Part shown: piece by piece, positions 35,871-44,336 of the stretch
Numbering within the stretch: the stretch's first letter is position 1
Layout of the letters: the number at the start of each line of letters is the position of its first letter
Notes under the pieces: model-generated
Told to the model about the DNA's origin: nothing
What the model saw: only the letters and a program-made list of their open reading frames with translations
Databases searched by the model: none
Source of the DNA: CAKSQF01 sp964568425
Lineage (GTDB): Bacteria; Bacillota; Clostridia; Oscillospirales; CAG-272
Assembly: GCA_964568425.1 (NCBI GenBank)
Contig: CAZMPO010000011.1
Location: 1-64,000 of the forward strand
Length of the DNA stretch: 64,000 bases
Direction: 5' to 3'
Position numbers and translations under genes: made by a program

Positions 35871-36821
35871 TCAGTCCTCTTTTTTATTTGTCACATCTCG
35901 CCAGGTTCCCGCCGAGTGACCTGTCACTCTCTTGAAGGTATTCATAAAGTGATGCTCATCGCAAAAGCCGAGAAGTTCGGAGATCTCCTTCATCGATTTG
36001 GTTTTTTGAGCGAGCATATCCTTTGCGGTCTCTATTTTTCGTGTGATGATATACTGTTTTGGCGTACAACCGTATCTCTCGCCGAACACTCTGTTGATAT
36101 GGCGTTCCGAATAGTGCTCTGCCGCCGCGATATCTTCAATTCTGACCCTATAAAAAGGAGATGCGTCGATAAGTCTTTTTATTCTGGCAGAGAGCACATC
36201 ATCGGAGTGCGGAACATTACCGCGCGTATAATAAACGGACGACGAAATATCTATCAGCTGATGTATGACCTGCTTATAGAGCTCATGAGTCCCCATTTCG
36301 TCTGAGTGTCGACAGAGCGAGTGGATACTTTGAAATCCTGCCTCGGTATTGACGCTTGCGGTAATAACACCCTCCGAAAAATCATCAAATCTGTTAAGGG
36401 CGATGAGCGAGTCGATGAGAGTTCCGGCGCAGTTGATCCACAGCTTTTTGAGCGGATTGTTCTGATCCGAATAGTATACGCACTCATAATCTCGCCTGAT
36501 AATATATGTATCTCCCGCTTTTATGTTGTATATTCGATTTTCGGTCTCTATCCTTCCCGCGCCTTCCTGAACGTACTCAAAGACATACATATACTGATTT
36601 GCGGGGCAACTTCTTTGGCGGACGATGAGATAATCGCTGTTCGAGTAGGTTATACCTGCCTCAAAAATATAGAATGGCGTACCCGGTGTAAAATCAGCGT
36701 AATTTGAGTAGACCTGCTCCTCTGAGCCATAGACATTGCCGAGCTCCTTTCGAACGTCAAAGAGCCTTTTAACATCGCCGTCACTACCCTGCTGTAATCG
36801 TTCGATTTTTTCATTTGACAT
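35871..36821 (-). CDS. AraC-family transcriptional regulator
   Basis: 316 residues. The N-terminal cupin-like ligand-binding domain (about 45-160, with GAGRIETENRIYNIKAGDTYI) is followed by two C-terminal helix-turn-helix units: VRIEDIAAAEHYSERHINRVF and MKEISELLGFCDEHHFMNTF, ending with the family's TGHSAGTWRD. Such regulators usually sense carbohydrates. No sugar operon adjoins it, so the target is unknown. Its gene runs the same way as the metallophosphoesterase just upstream (22 bp gap). Confidence 0.88.
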   Translation of the reverse strand: MSNEKIERLQQGSDGDVKRLFDVRKELGNVYGSEEQVYSNYADFTPGTPFYIFEAGITYSNSDYLIVRQRSCPANQYMYVFEYVQEGAGRIETENRIYNIKAGDTYIIRRDYECVYYSDQNNPLKKLWINCAGTLIDSLIALNRFDDFSEGVITASVNTEAGFQSIHSLCRHSDEMGTHELYKQVIHQLIDISSSVYYTRGNVPHSDDVLSARIKRLIDASPFYRVRIEDIAAAEHYSERHINRVFGERYGCTPKQYIITRKIETAKDMLAQKTKSMKEISELLGFCDEHHFMNTFKRVTGHSAGTWRDVTNKKED

Positions 36822-36843
36822 AAATTACACCATCCTTTTGAAA

Positions 36844-37413
36844 TCAGTGTGAGAAATCGAGCGGGAACTGCTTTGTGAGCTGTCTGAGCTCGGGAATCGT
36901 ATGCGGAGTATATCCCATATAGGGTTGCATTGCGCCGACGTTATATGCCTCGATATTATAGCCCTTGATCTTTGACAGCCTTGAATAAACATCCGCGCTG
37001 AGCTTTGCCTCGTATGAATTATGTACATGTCCGTAAATGTGCACCGTCCCCGGCTTTTGCATATCGCGAAAGGAGGATATGGGGTAATGCGACATGACGA
37101 CAAGTCCGTCCTCGGTCATAAGTTCGAGATAGTCGTAGACAGCCTCGAACGCATAGGCGAGATCGGTGCCGTTATCATGGTTGCCGCGGATCAAGATCTT
37201 ATGCCCTTTAAGACGTTGTGATATTGAAATGAGATCTCCGCCCATACCGAATGAAAAATCGCCGACAAGATAAACGGTGTCATCATCTCCGACCGCGCCA
37301 TTCCACTTTTTGATCATAAAATCGTTCATGGCATCGACGTCGATAAAAGGTCTGCCGTCGTATCCGATGCACTTTCTGTCATAAAAATGCGTATCGGAAA
37401 TATAATAGTTCAT
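36844..37413 (-). CDS. calcineurin-like metallophosphoesterase
   Basis: 189 residues containing all phosphoesterase blocks in order: YISDTHFYD (Asp, His), VGDFSFG (GD), RGNHDNG (GNHD), MSHYPI and YGHVHN (GHxH). The small single-domain form belongs to the uncharacterised YfcE-like/phage-like group, and its substrate is not predictable. ATG 37413 follows AGGGATT; the upstream frame extension is terminator sequence. Confidence 0.88.
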   Translation of the reverse strand: MNYYISDTHFYDRKCIGYDGRPFIDVDAMNDFMIKKWNGAVGDDDTVYLVGDFSFGMGGDLISISQRLKGHKILIRGNHDNGTDLAYAFEAVYDYLELMTEDGLVVMSHYPISSFRDMQKPGTVHIYGHVHNSYEAKLSADVYSRLSKIKGYNIEAYNVGAMQPYMGYTPHTIPELRQLTKQFPLDFSH

Positions 37414-37447
37414 AAAATTCAAATCCCTGCTTACTTGTTTTCTTATT

Positions 37448-37476
37448 ATTATACACCATAAATGCAAAAAAATCAA
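37448..37476 (-). promoter_or_regulatory. promoter of metallophosphoesterase gene
   Basis: On the minus strand TTGATT (37476-37471), 17 nt, TATAAT (37453-37448). The -35 box is built from the end of the upstream gene's terminator stem and its T run. Confidence 0.72.
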
Positions 37477-37509
37477 GCGGTATCGGATAAAAAATTCGAA
37501 ACCGCTTGA
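37465..37509 (-). terminator. terminator of ECF sigma/LRR operon
   Basis: On the minus strand TCAAGCGGT (37509-37501) pairs with ACCGCTTGA (37481-37473) and is followed by TTTTTTT. Confidence 0.85.
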
Positions 37510-37525
37510 CATTTTTTGGTAAAGA

Positions 37526-38986
37526 TCATTTAATATTCCCAAATAGATAGGGTTTTATGATCGTTTCGCCGTAAACGATCGAAAATTCGGGATCTTTCGG
37601 GTCAAAGACGAGTACGTCGTCTTTTGTATAGACCTTTCCGTCGATCGAATAAAAATCGTCATTTCCGCTCGCGATATTTACATATTCAATGGCAGGGCAA
37701 TCAACAAAGAGGGTACAGAATGGGCGACCGATCTGACCATCGGCGTTCAGATCGACGCCATCAAAAATTTCTTTTCTGTATGTCTCCATACTCGAATTCC
37801 AAAGCTCGGACGAGGTCGCAAATCCCGATCTGAGTGTCGATGGCAGATTGACGGTGGTGAGCTTATCAAGAGATGAAAATGTCGGTGCGGCGATAAGCGA
37901 CACCCCCTCGGGGATCGTTATCTCGCACAGGTTGGGAAGATTCTCGCCGTTTACCGAATTTGCAAGCAGAGCATTTGTCGCACATCCGCCGAATGAAGAC
38001 GGAACAGAAACTCTTTCCATGTTAGACGAAATATCGCAGACAGTCCCGTTTCTGACGAGATAGTTTGTGTACCCGATCTCCCCTTCATCATCCCCTGCCC
38101 TGAAGAGAGTGAACTTGGGCATAGTGCCGTCGCCGTCGCTTTCAAGATCGGAAAAAACGAATTTCACACAGATCCTGTCATATTCACGAGAGGTCAAAGA
38201 GCCGTCATCCGCAAGTCCGATATAGAACGAGAGCTCGAGCAGCTCTTTGTCATCCGGACAGATATAGTAATGCAGAAGCTCATGCCTTCCGTCTTCGCAT
38301 ATACCTTCGACGGCAAGCGCGTCGGGGTAGTTGTCGGCTTTATCAAAGCTATAGGACACTGCCGCAGGGATCTGCGCCTCATCGGCGGACAGGTAAAGGT
38401 ATACATTACCGTAGTAGCCCTCGCCGTTTGAGTAGGCGATCATCGATCTTGACACCCTGTCAAGGCGAAGATCGAATGTGGACAAAAGTTTCACGCACTC
38501 GGGATCAGCAAATTCGCCCGATCCACCCGAATTGACGCCCGATCCGCTTGACGATGAAAAGAAATGATTATAGATAAACTCGCCGGTAGTGATCGGTGGT
38601 TCTGTCGTTGTCGACTCTATTGTTGTCGATACGGGCGTTATCGGCGCGGTCGAGGTCGAGACATCTGTTTCTTTGGGTCGAACGGAGACGGTAATGTCAA
38701 AAAGCCCGTTAGTCGAAGTCGATGCGCTCGGATCACTCGGCATCTCAGCCGATCTTGCGAACATAAAAACGGCAATTCCAAGGGCAAACAGGCAGGCGGC
38801 AAGCATTATCACCGACAGGACGCGATCGGCTCTGCGGCGATAATGCTTTTTCTCTCTTACTCGAACAAATCGATCATTTTGCGAAGCTGCAGATATTGCA
38901 TCAAGTCGTTCTTTCGCATACAGATCGAATGCATCGCGAAGATCCTTATCGAACCTTTCAGTCTTGTTTTTATTTTTCTCGGACAT
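37526..38986 (-). CDS. membrane-anchored LRR-type protein, putative anti-sigma partner
   Basis: 486 residues. A charged cytoplasmic N-terminus (1-54) is followed by one membrane segment (about 56-78, VLSVIMLAACLFALGIAVFM). A Ser/Thr/Pro-rich stalk (about 84-140) with a Gly/Ser stretch comes next, then a long extracellular part. The extracellular C-terminal half resembles BspA-type leucine-rich repeats (LCEITIPEGVSLI, LTTVNLPSTL, IEYVNIASGN). DLNADGQIG is an EF-hand/dockerin-like calcium loop. It lies 13 bp after the ECF sigma gene, where anti-sigma factors usually sit, but I see no classical ZAS or RsgI motif. ATG 38986 with TGAGGTAA upstream is preferred to a GTG at 39022 inside the sigma gene. 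Confidence 0.65.
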   Translation of the reverse strand: MSEKNKNKTERFDKDLRDAFDLYAKERLDAISAASQNDRFVRVREKKHYRRRADRVLSVIMLAACLFALGIAVFMFARSAEMPSDPSASTSTNGLFDITVSVRPKETDVSTSTAPITPVSTTIESTTTEPPITTGEFIYNHFFSSSSGSGVNSGGSGEFADPECVKLLSTFDLRLDRVSRSMIAYSNGEGYYGNVYLYLSADEAQIPAAVSYSFDKADNYPDALAVEGICEDGRHELLHYYICPDDKELLELSFYIGLADDGSLTSREYDRICVKFVFSDLESDGDGTMPKFTLFRAGDDEGEIGYTNYLVRNGTVCDISSNMERVSVPSSFGGCATNALLANSVNGENLPNLCEITIPEGVSLIAAPTFSSLDKLTTVNLPSTLRSGFATSSELWNSSMETYRKEIFDGVDLNADGQIGRPFCTLFVDCPAIEYVNIASGNDDFYSIDGKVYTKDDVLVFDPKDPEFSIVYGETIIKPYLFGNIK

Positions 38987-38999
38987 GACTGTAATTACC

Positions 39000-39548
39000 T
39001 CACTCGTTTTCGTGATATTCACTGTTTTCCTTCCAGCGTTTATACAGTATCTCGCGACCGCGCTGGAGCTGTTTTCTGACAGTTGTCGATGAACGACCGA
39101 CTATCTCGGCAATTTCGGCATTTGACAGATCGTTTACATAGTGCAGTGCGAGAACATCTCTGTATTTATCGGGGAGCTCTTTTATGCATTTTAGCAGCTT
39201 ATCAACGCTGTCCTTATTTATCAGTGACTCGGCAACATCGACCCCATCATCTATATCTATAAACATTTCGTCATACGAAAATGTGGGCTTACGCGAGCGC
39301 AGAAGATCGATCGCCTTATGCTTTGCCGTTTCGGTGACGTAATAATATAGTCTGAAGTCTTCCATTTCGCAGAGCGTGTCGACATGACCCGAGAGAGCAA
39401 TGAAGGCGTTCTGGACGGCATCCTCGGCGTCCTGTCTGTTTTGAAGGACAGAAAAGGCAACATATTCCATTTGTCGGTAGTATTTATTGAATATACCCTC
39501 AAGCAATGCGTTTCGGCGCACCTCTTCGGGCAATGAACCAAGCTGCAT
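39000..39548 (-). CDS. ECF-subfamily RNA polymerase sigma factor
   Basis: 182 residues. Region 2: FNKYYRQMEYVAFSVLQNRQDAEDAVQNAFIAL. Region 4: IKELPDKYRDVLALHYVNDLSNAEIAEIVG, then STTVRKQLQRGREIL. No extra C-terminal sensor domain. GGAAG precedes the ATG. The upstream DNA has an AT-rich TTTTATAATGG near 39597-39607, but I could not define a promoter. It is presumably controlled by the downstream membrane protein. Confidence 0.9.
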   Translation of the reverse strand: MQLGSLPEEVRRNALLEGIFNKYYRQMEYVAFSVLQNRQDAEDAVQNAFIALSGHVDTLCEMEDFRLYYYVTETAKHKAIDLLRSRKPTFSYDEMFIDIDDGVDVAESLINKDSVDKLLKCIKELPDKYRDVLALHYVNDLSNAEIAEIVGRSSTTVRKQLQRGREILYKRWKENSEYHENE

Positions 39549-39675
39549 TTTGACTTCCTTTCCGACGCGCGAGCGTGTTGACAGGCATTTCGCCTCCCAT
39601 TATAAAATAACGAGTGAAAAGAGCGTTTTGTGACAGAAAAATATATGTTTTGCATATAATTCACATATTAAACAG

Positions 39676-39712
39676 CAAGATCGGCAGAGAATGGATGTCT
39701 CCGCCGATCTTG
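39676..39712 (-). terminator. hairpin after ABC transporter operon
   Basis: CAAGATCGGC and GCCGATCTTG form a perfect 10-bp stem (39676-39685 and 39703-39712) after the ATPase stop at 39735. The tail is only modestly T-rich (GCTGTTTAAT). Confidence 0.65.
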
Positions 39713-39734
39713 GAATGTTTTTGCAGAAATTATT

Positions 39735-40529
39735 TCAGGAGAGCAAAGTTCTGTCGTTTGCGAACTTTTCACCGCTCATCTCCTCGAATTTTGCGAGCAG
39801 ATCTGCAACGGTCAGTTTCTTTTTGTCCTCACCCGAAATATCAAGGATAATATTGCCGTGATTCATCATAATGAGCCGATTGCCGTACGCTATGGCGTCA
39901 CGCATGTTGTGTGTGACCATAAGCGCGGTCAGCGACTCTTCGGTGACGAGCCTGTCGGTGATCTCGAGGACTTTTGCGGCGGTCTTGGGGTCAAGAGCGG
40001 CGGTATGCTCGTCAAGCAGGAGAAGCTTGGGTCTCTGCATCGTTGCCATAAGCAGCGTTACCGCTTGTCGCTGACCGCCCGAAAGAAGCCCCATCTTGGT
40101 CGAGAGCCTATCCTCAAGTCCAAGTCCGAGCTCGGCAAGACGATCCTTGTAGCGAGTCCTATCGCTGTTGTGGATCGCCCACGAAAGTCCGCGACGCTTG
40201 CCGCGGCGCTCGGCGATCGACAGATTCTCCTCGACCCACATATCAGCGGCTGTCCCCATCATGGGATCTTGGAAAACTCGTCCGATATATTTTGCGCGCT
40301 TATATTCGGGCAGATCGGTAACATCGACACCATCGATAAGTATCGAGCCGCCATCTGTCGGGAAGACGCCGGCTATCATGTTGAGAAGGGTCGATTTTCC
40401 TGCGCCGTTTCCGCCGATGACAGTTACGAAATCGCCGTCGCTCAGCGTCAGATCAAGCTCGCAGAGGGCAACCTTTTCATTGACTGTGCCGGGATTGAAT
40501 ATCTTTGTAAGTTTCTTTACCTCAAGCAT
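39735..40529 (-). CDS. ABC transporter ATP-binding protein (TrpX-type importer)
   Basis: 264 residues. Walker A GGNGAGKSTLLNMI (about 37-50), signature LLSGGQRQAV and Walker B LLLLDEHTAALDP, with switch His in MVTHNM. It energises import with the permease and lipoprotein encoded just upstream. It overlaps the permease gene by 8 bp. Confidence 0.9.
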   Translation of the reverse strand: MLEVKKLTKIFNPGTVNEKVALCELDLTLSDGDFVTVIGGNGAGKSTLLNMIAGVFPTDGGSILIDGVDVTDLPEYKRAKYIGRVFQDPMMGTAADMWVEENLSIAERRGKRRGLSWAIHNSDRTRYKDRLAELGLGLEDRLSTKMGLLSGGQRQAVTLLMATMQRPKLLLLDEHTAALDPKTAAKVLEITDRLVTEESLTALMVTHNMRDAIAYGNRLIMMNHGNIILDISGEDKKKLTVADLLAKFEEMSGEKFANDRTLLS

Positions 40530-41433
40530 TTTTCCCTGCCCCCTTCTTTTGGGATCTTGATCTGAAATAGTTCTTTTTTACATAAGGAGCACCGAGGAAG
40601 AGTGCGACGATGAGTGCGGAGAGCATTTTGAGCAGATCGGCGTCGAGCCCGAGGAAGATGACTGTCTGATAGACAAAATAATAAATAACTCCGCCGAGAA
40701 CGACTCCGAGAAGTCTTACGATAAAGCCGGTCGACAATTTTGAGAAAAATGCCTCACCGATTATGACAGCGGCAAGACCTATGACGATCGCGCCTCTGCC
40801 CATGTTAATATCGGCATTTCCCTGATATTGTGCAAGAAATCCGCCCGAGAGAGCTACGATGCCGTTAGAGATCACAAGTCCGAGCACCTTTGCCGCACCC
40901 GTGTTTATACCTTGCGCGCGGCTCATATTGATGTTATTGCCCGTCGCACGGAGGGACGCGCCCTTTTCGGTACCGAAAAACCAATAAAGGAGCATGATAA
41001 GCGCGACAACGAGCACAAGAAGGATAACGATCGTCTTTACTATGTCGATTTGCGCGATTATGAGATCAAAATTGCGGACGCTGAGACCGATATTTGCTTT
41101 GCCCATGATCTTGAGATTGACAGACCAAAGGATCAGCTGTGTAAGTATTCCCGAAAGAATTGCGGGTATACCCAGAATTGTGTGAAAAAGCCCTGTCAGA
41201 AGTCCTGCAAGCATTCCTGCGACGACTGCGGCAAGCATTGCAAGCCAGGGGTTTACATTATTTGTTATCAAAACGGCAGAAACAGCCGCTCCGGTACAGA
41301 TCGATCCGTCGACAGTCAGATCGGCTATATCGAGGATCTTATATGTAATGAACACGCCTATCGCCATCATGCCCCAGATCATTCCCTGAGCCGCGGCACC
41401 GGGCAGTGTATTCAGCCAGACTAATATATCCAT
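40522..41433 (-). CDS. ABC transporter permease (branched-chain/LivH-like fold)
   Basis: 303 residues with about eight to nine hydrophobic segments (ISAVLITNNVNPWLAMLAAV, VKTIVILLVLVVALIMLLY, GLVISNGIVALSGGFLAQYQ and others). This layout and the motif GNNINMSRAQGINTGAAKVLGL match the permease partner of ABC_sub_bind (TrpX) lipoproteins. It lies 25 bp after the binding-protein gene. Confidence 0.88.
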   Translation of the reverse strand: MDILVWLNTLPGAAAQGMIWGMMAIGVFITYKILDIADLTVDGSICTGAAVSAVLITNNVNPWLAMLAAVVAGMLAGLLTGLFHTILGIPAILSGILTQLILWSVNLKIMGKANIGLSVRNFDLIIAQIDIVKTIVILLVLVVALIMLLYWFFGTEKGASLRATGNNINMSRAQGINTGAAKVLGLVISNGIVALSGGFLAQYQGNADINMGRGAIVIGLAAVIIGEAFFSKLSTGFIVRLLGVVLGGVIYYFVYQTVIFLGLDADLLKMLSALIVALFLGAPYVKKNYFRSRSQKKGAGKNA

Positions 41434-41458
41434 CGGTTACGATTCCTTTCGCTTATGA

Positions 41459-42445
41459 TCATTTGATCGGCGTGTAGCCCTTAGCCTCGAGTTCGGCTGT
41501 GTCTATACCGAGCTGTTTGCACTTTTCGGGATTATAGAGCTTGGCGAAATTTTCGGCGTATTCGATCGGCATATCGGCGATCTTTGCCTCGCCCTTCAGG
41601 ATCTTCGCCGCCATCTTACCTGTTGCGTAACCGAGATCGTAGTAGCTGATCGACAGTGTAGCGACGCCGCAGCCATTGCAGATTCCCGACTCGCCCGCAA
41701 TTACGGGAGTATTGCCTATCGCACCGTTTATCGCTTCGGCGCATGATGCGGCTGTATTGTCGGTGGGGATATAGATAACATCCTCAGCTGCCGCCTTACC
41801 GGCGACCTGTATAACATCATTGGAATCGGAGAAGGGGCAATCAACGGTCGTGAGTCCCTTCTTTTCAAGCTCTGCCTTAATGACCTTGATCTGATAATCC
41901 GAGTTGGGCTCTGCCGAGCAATAAAGAAGTGCTACCGATTTCGCCTCCGGGAAAAGATCGGTGATCATGTTTGCCTGCTGATCGAGAGGCGCAAGATCGG
42001 ATGTGCCCGAAATATTGCCGCCGACCGTTCCGTTGAAATCTTTGATGCCGAGAGCCGTGCCGTACTCGGTGATCGATGTACCGAGGATCGGTATGGTGAG
42101 CGTTGCATTTGCCGCCGCCTGGAGCGGTGATGTTGCGTTTGCGAGTATCAGATCGACCCTTTTGTTGACAAAATCGTTTACGATCGTTGTGCACACATTA
42201 GGCTCGCCCTGTGCGTTCTGCTCGACAAATTCGACATTTTCCTCGCCAAGCTCGGCAATAAGTGCTTCTCTAAAGCCTTTGGTCGCCGCGTCGAGTGCGT
42301 CATGCTTTGTAAGCTGACAAATGCCGACGGTATATTTCTTGCTGTCACTGCATGAAGAAAAAGCAGTCACGGTCAAAAGTGCGAGTAAGATCGACAGGAG
42401 CTTTATCGGCAGTGCCCTGCCCTTTGCGTTTTTAGTGATTTTCAT
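41459..42445 (-). CDS. ABC transporter substrate-binding lipoprotein (ABC_sub_bind/TrpX family)
   Basis: 328 residues. A lipoprotein signal peptide precedes Cys32 (LLALLTVTAFSSC; the lipobox is imperfect). The mature part has the family's VGICQLTKHDALDAATKGF, ATSPLQAAANAT and PVIAGESGICNGCGVATLSI. Homologous systems in streptococci import tryptophan/tyrosine; the substrate here is inferred only at the level of small amino-acid-like ligands. No T-box or riboswitch was recognised in its upstream region. Confidence 0.85.
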   Translation of the reverse strand: MKITKNAKGRALPIKLLSILLALLTVTAFSSCSDSKKYTVGICQLTKHDALDAATKGFREALIAELGEENVEFVEQNAQGEPNVCTTIVNDFVNKRVDLILANATSPLQAAANATLTIPILGTSITEYGTALGIKDFNGTVGGNISGTSDLAPLDQQANMITDLFPEAKSVALLYCSAEPNSDYQIKVIKAELEKKGLTTVDCPFSDSNDVIQVAGKAAAEDVIYIPTDNTAASCAEAINGAIGNTPVIAGESGICNGCGVATLSISYYDLGYATGKMAAKILKGEAKIADMPIEYAENFAKLYNPEKCKQLGIDTAELEAKGYTPIK

Positions 42446-42498
42446 ATCGATATCAATCCTTTCGACGACCTTGCTTATCGGTCGGTAAAATATTGTTT

Positions 42499-42527
42499 AT
42501 TATACCACACAAAAAGAAAAAAATCAA
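42499..42527 (-). promoter_or_regulatory. promoter of ABC transporter operon
   Basis: On the minus strand TTGATT (42527-42522), 17 nt, TATAAT (42504-42499). Upstream of it, up to the tRNA (42528-42755), there is no gene, only a CGGCAAA..TTTTGCCG pairing near 42570-42601 and the 18-bp inverted repeat. Confidence 0.75.
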
Positions 42528-42690
42528 TAGGAAATACGGATTTTTGACATTTTTTCGAAATTTTTTTCGGCAAATTACAAATCGTCGCGAGTTTTGCCGA
42601 TAAAAACGCGGTTTTGTTCTTGTAAACGAAGTCGCACGAGGTCATCTGCTTCCTTTTCTATATCAGCACCGCTACAGCTACAATGAAGAT

Positions 42691-42732
42691 GAGCAGTCTT
42701 TTGGTTAGTCAGGGCTAACCAAAAGACTGCTC
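42691..42732. repeat. perfect 18-bp inverted repeat downstream of tRNA-Leu
   Basis: The arms at 42691-42708 and 42715-42732 (GAGCAGTCTTTTGGTTAG and its exact complement) enclose the 6-nt loop TCAGGG. It begins 24 bp beyond the tRNA 3' end in the tRNA's direction, but no T tract follows on either strand. Confidence 0.85.
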
Positions 42733-42755
42733 AAACGCCGCGCTCGGCGGCGGGG

Positions 42756-42838
42756 TGGTGCGGATAGTGGGACTCGAACCCACAAGCGTAAGCACCGGCT
42801 CCTAAGACCGGCGTGTTTACCAATTTCACCATATCCGC
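42756..42838 (-). tRNA. tRNA-Leu (UAG)
   Basis: The minus strand starts GCGGATATGGTGAAATTGG. The anticodon loop CTTAGGA gives anticodon TAG. A class II variable arm (TGCTTACGCTTG region), T-loop GGTTCGAGTCC, acceptor TATCCGC, discriminator A and an encoded CCA complete it. Confidence 0.95.
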
Positions 42839-42856
42839 ATATTTTCGGCACATGCT

Positions 42857-42885
42857 ATTATACATCAAAAACTCGGTTTTGTCAA
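42857..42885 (-). promoter_or_regulatory. promoter of tRNA-Leu
   Basis: On the minus strand TTGACA (42885-42880), 17 nt, TATAAT (42862-42857), an exact consensus ending about 18 bp before the tRNA. Confidence 0.9.
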
Positions 42886-42902
42886 CCGTTTTTCTCATTT
42901 TC

Positions 42903-42933
42903 CCCTTTCGGCGGCAAATTTCCGCCGAAAGGG
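42903..42933 (-). terminator. hairpin after M18 aminopeptidase gene
   Basis: CCCTTTCGGCGG (42903-42914) pairs with CCGCCGAAAGGG (42922-42933), a 12-bp perfect stem just after the aminopeptidase stop. No T run follows, so it may act as a transcript 3'-end hairpin. Confidence 0.6.
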
Positions 42934-42944
42934 AAAAGGTATCA

Positions 42945-44336
42945 TTATTTATTGAAGGCCTTGAATGCCTTATATGTCATATAAAGATCCGCTTTGGAGA
43001 TGACCTCATAAGGAGAGTGCATCGAGATGACCGGGACACCGAGATCGACAACATCGATATTCTTATTGGCAATATAGATAGCGACCGTTCCTCCGCCGCC
43101 CTGATCGACCTTACCGAGCTCGCCTGTCTGCCAGACGATACCCTCATCGTCAAAGATCTTTCTGACAAGTCCGACAAACTCGGCTGTTGCATCGGACGTG
43201 CCGCTCTTTCCGCGCGCGCCCGTGTACTTGGTCATGACAACACCTTCGTTGATAAAGCTGCTGTTTTTGGTCTCGTATACATCGCCGAAATTTGGGTCGA
43301 ATGCCGCGTTGACATCGGCAGAGAGGCACTTTGAGTTTGCCATAAGCGCATGGAAGTTTGCGCCTGTCGCCTGTGCGATCTCCTCAAGGATTGCGGTAAA
43401 GACATCCGACTGCATGCCCGTCGATCCGCCACTGCCGACCTCTTCTTTATCGGCAAGGATCGCCATAAGCGTGTGTGTGGGAGCGTCTGCCTCAACTACT
43501 GCGCGAAGTGCGGGGTAGGAGCAAACTCTGTCATCATGTCCGTAACCGCCGACAAGCGATCTGTCAAGACCGATATCGCGTGCCTTGAAGGCAGGCACGA
43601 GAGTCAGCTCAGCGGAGATAAAGTCGGCCTCGGTGATACCGTACTTATCGGCAAGTATCTTCATAAGTCCAAGCTTGATATCACCGCTTGCCGAGAAGGG
43701 CTTTGAGCCGATCAGGATATTGAGCTTTTCGCCCGGAATACCGTCGGCAAGCGATCTCGACATCTGATCCTTGGCAAGGTGAGGGAGAAGGTCGTTTATG
43801 TAGAACACGGGATCGGAATCATTCTCGCCGATCACGATATCGACATATTCGCCGTCCGCACGCACAACTCTTCCGTGCAGAGCCAAGGGAGTAGCGGTCC
43901 ACTGATATTTTTTGATGCCGCCGTAATAGTGGGTCTTGAGGAAGCCCATATTACCCTCCTCATAGAGAGGATGCTGTTTAAGGTCGAGTCTCGGGGAATC
44001 GATATGCGCGGCGGAGATCCTGACGCCCATCTCGGGGGATTCCGTGCCGATAACGAAAAGGTAGATCGCCTTACCGCGATTATTATAATAATACTTTCCG
44101 CCAACCGACAGCTTATCTCCGAAATTGTAGGAGACAAATCCAGCGCTCTCGGCAATGGATATCGCCTCAGTTACCGCTTCCCTTTCGGTCTTTGCGGCAT
44201 CGAGAAAGACCTTGTACTCATCGGCAAAGGTCTCCATTGCCGTCTCGGACTCTTCATCGAGAGCCTCATAAACATTCTTTTTCTTAAAAAGAAGCTTTTC
44301 TTTCAATTCTTTGATCTCTTCTTCGGATGCAAACAT
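42945..44336 (-). CDS. M18-family zinc aminopeptidase
   Basis: 463 residues. Metal ligands and active-site segments of the M18 family: ISAAHIDSPRLDLKQHPLY (His), GYGHDDRVCSYPAL (Asp), DKEEVGSGGSTGMQ (Glu-Glu), SADVNAAFDPN and the late VISMHSPYEV (His). It removes N-terminal residues from cytosolic peptides, with acidic residues preferred in several relatives. The start overlaps the stop of the transglycosylase gene by 1 bp, in one operon with coaE. Confidence 0.92.
   Translation of the reverse strand: MFASEEEIKELKEKLLFKKKNVYEALDEESETAMETFADEYKVFLDAAKTEREAVTEAISIAESAGFVSYNFGDKLSVGGKYYYNNRGKAIYLFVIGTESPEMGVRISAAHIDSPRLDLKQHPLYEEGNMGFLKTHYYGGIKKYQWTATPLALHGRVVRADGEYVDIVIGENDSDPVFYINDLLPHLAKDQMSRSLADGIPGEKLNILIGSKPFSASGDIKLGLMKILADKYGITEADFISAELTLVPAFKARDIGLDRSLVGGYGHDDRVCSYPALRAVVEADAPTHTLMAILADKEEVGSGGSTGMQSDVFTAILEEIAQATGANFHALMANSKCLSADVNAAFDPNFGDVYETKNSSFINEGVVMTKYTGARGKSGTSDATAEFVGLVRKIFDDEGIVWQTGELGKVDQGGGGTVAIYIANKNIDVVDLGVPVISMHSPYEVISKADLYMTYKAFKAFNK

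Noticed and set aside
42446..42755. T-box or tryptophan riboswitch before the TrpX-type ABC operon
   Set aside because: No T-box sequence or antiterminator/terminator pair is visible between the promoter and the start; the leader is only about 50 nt.
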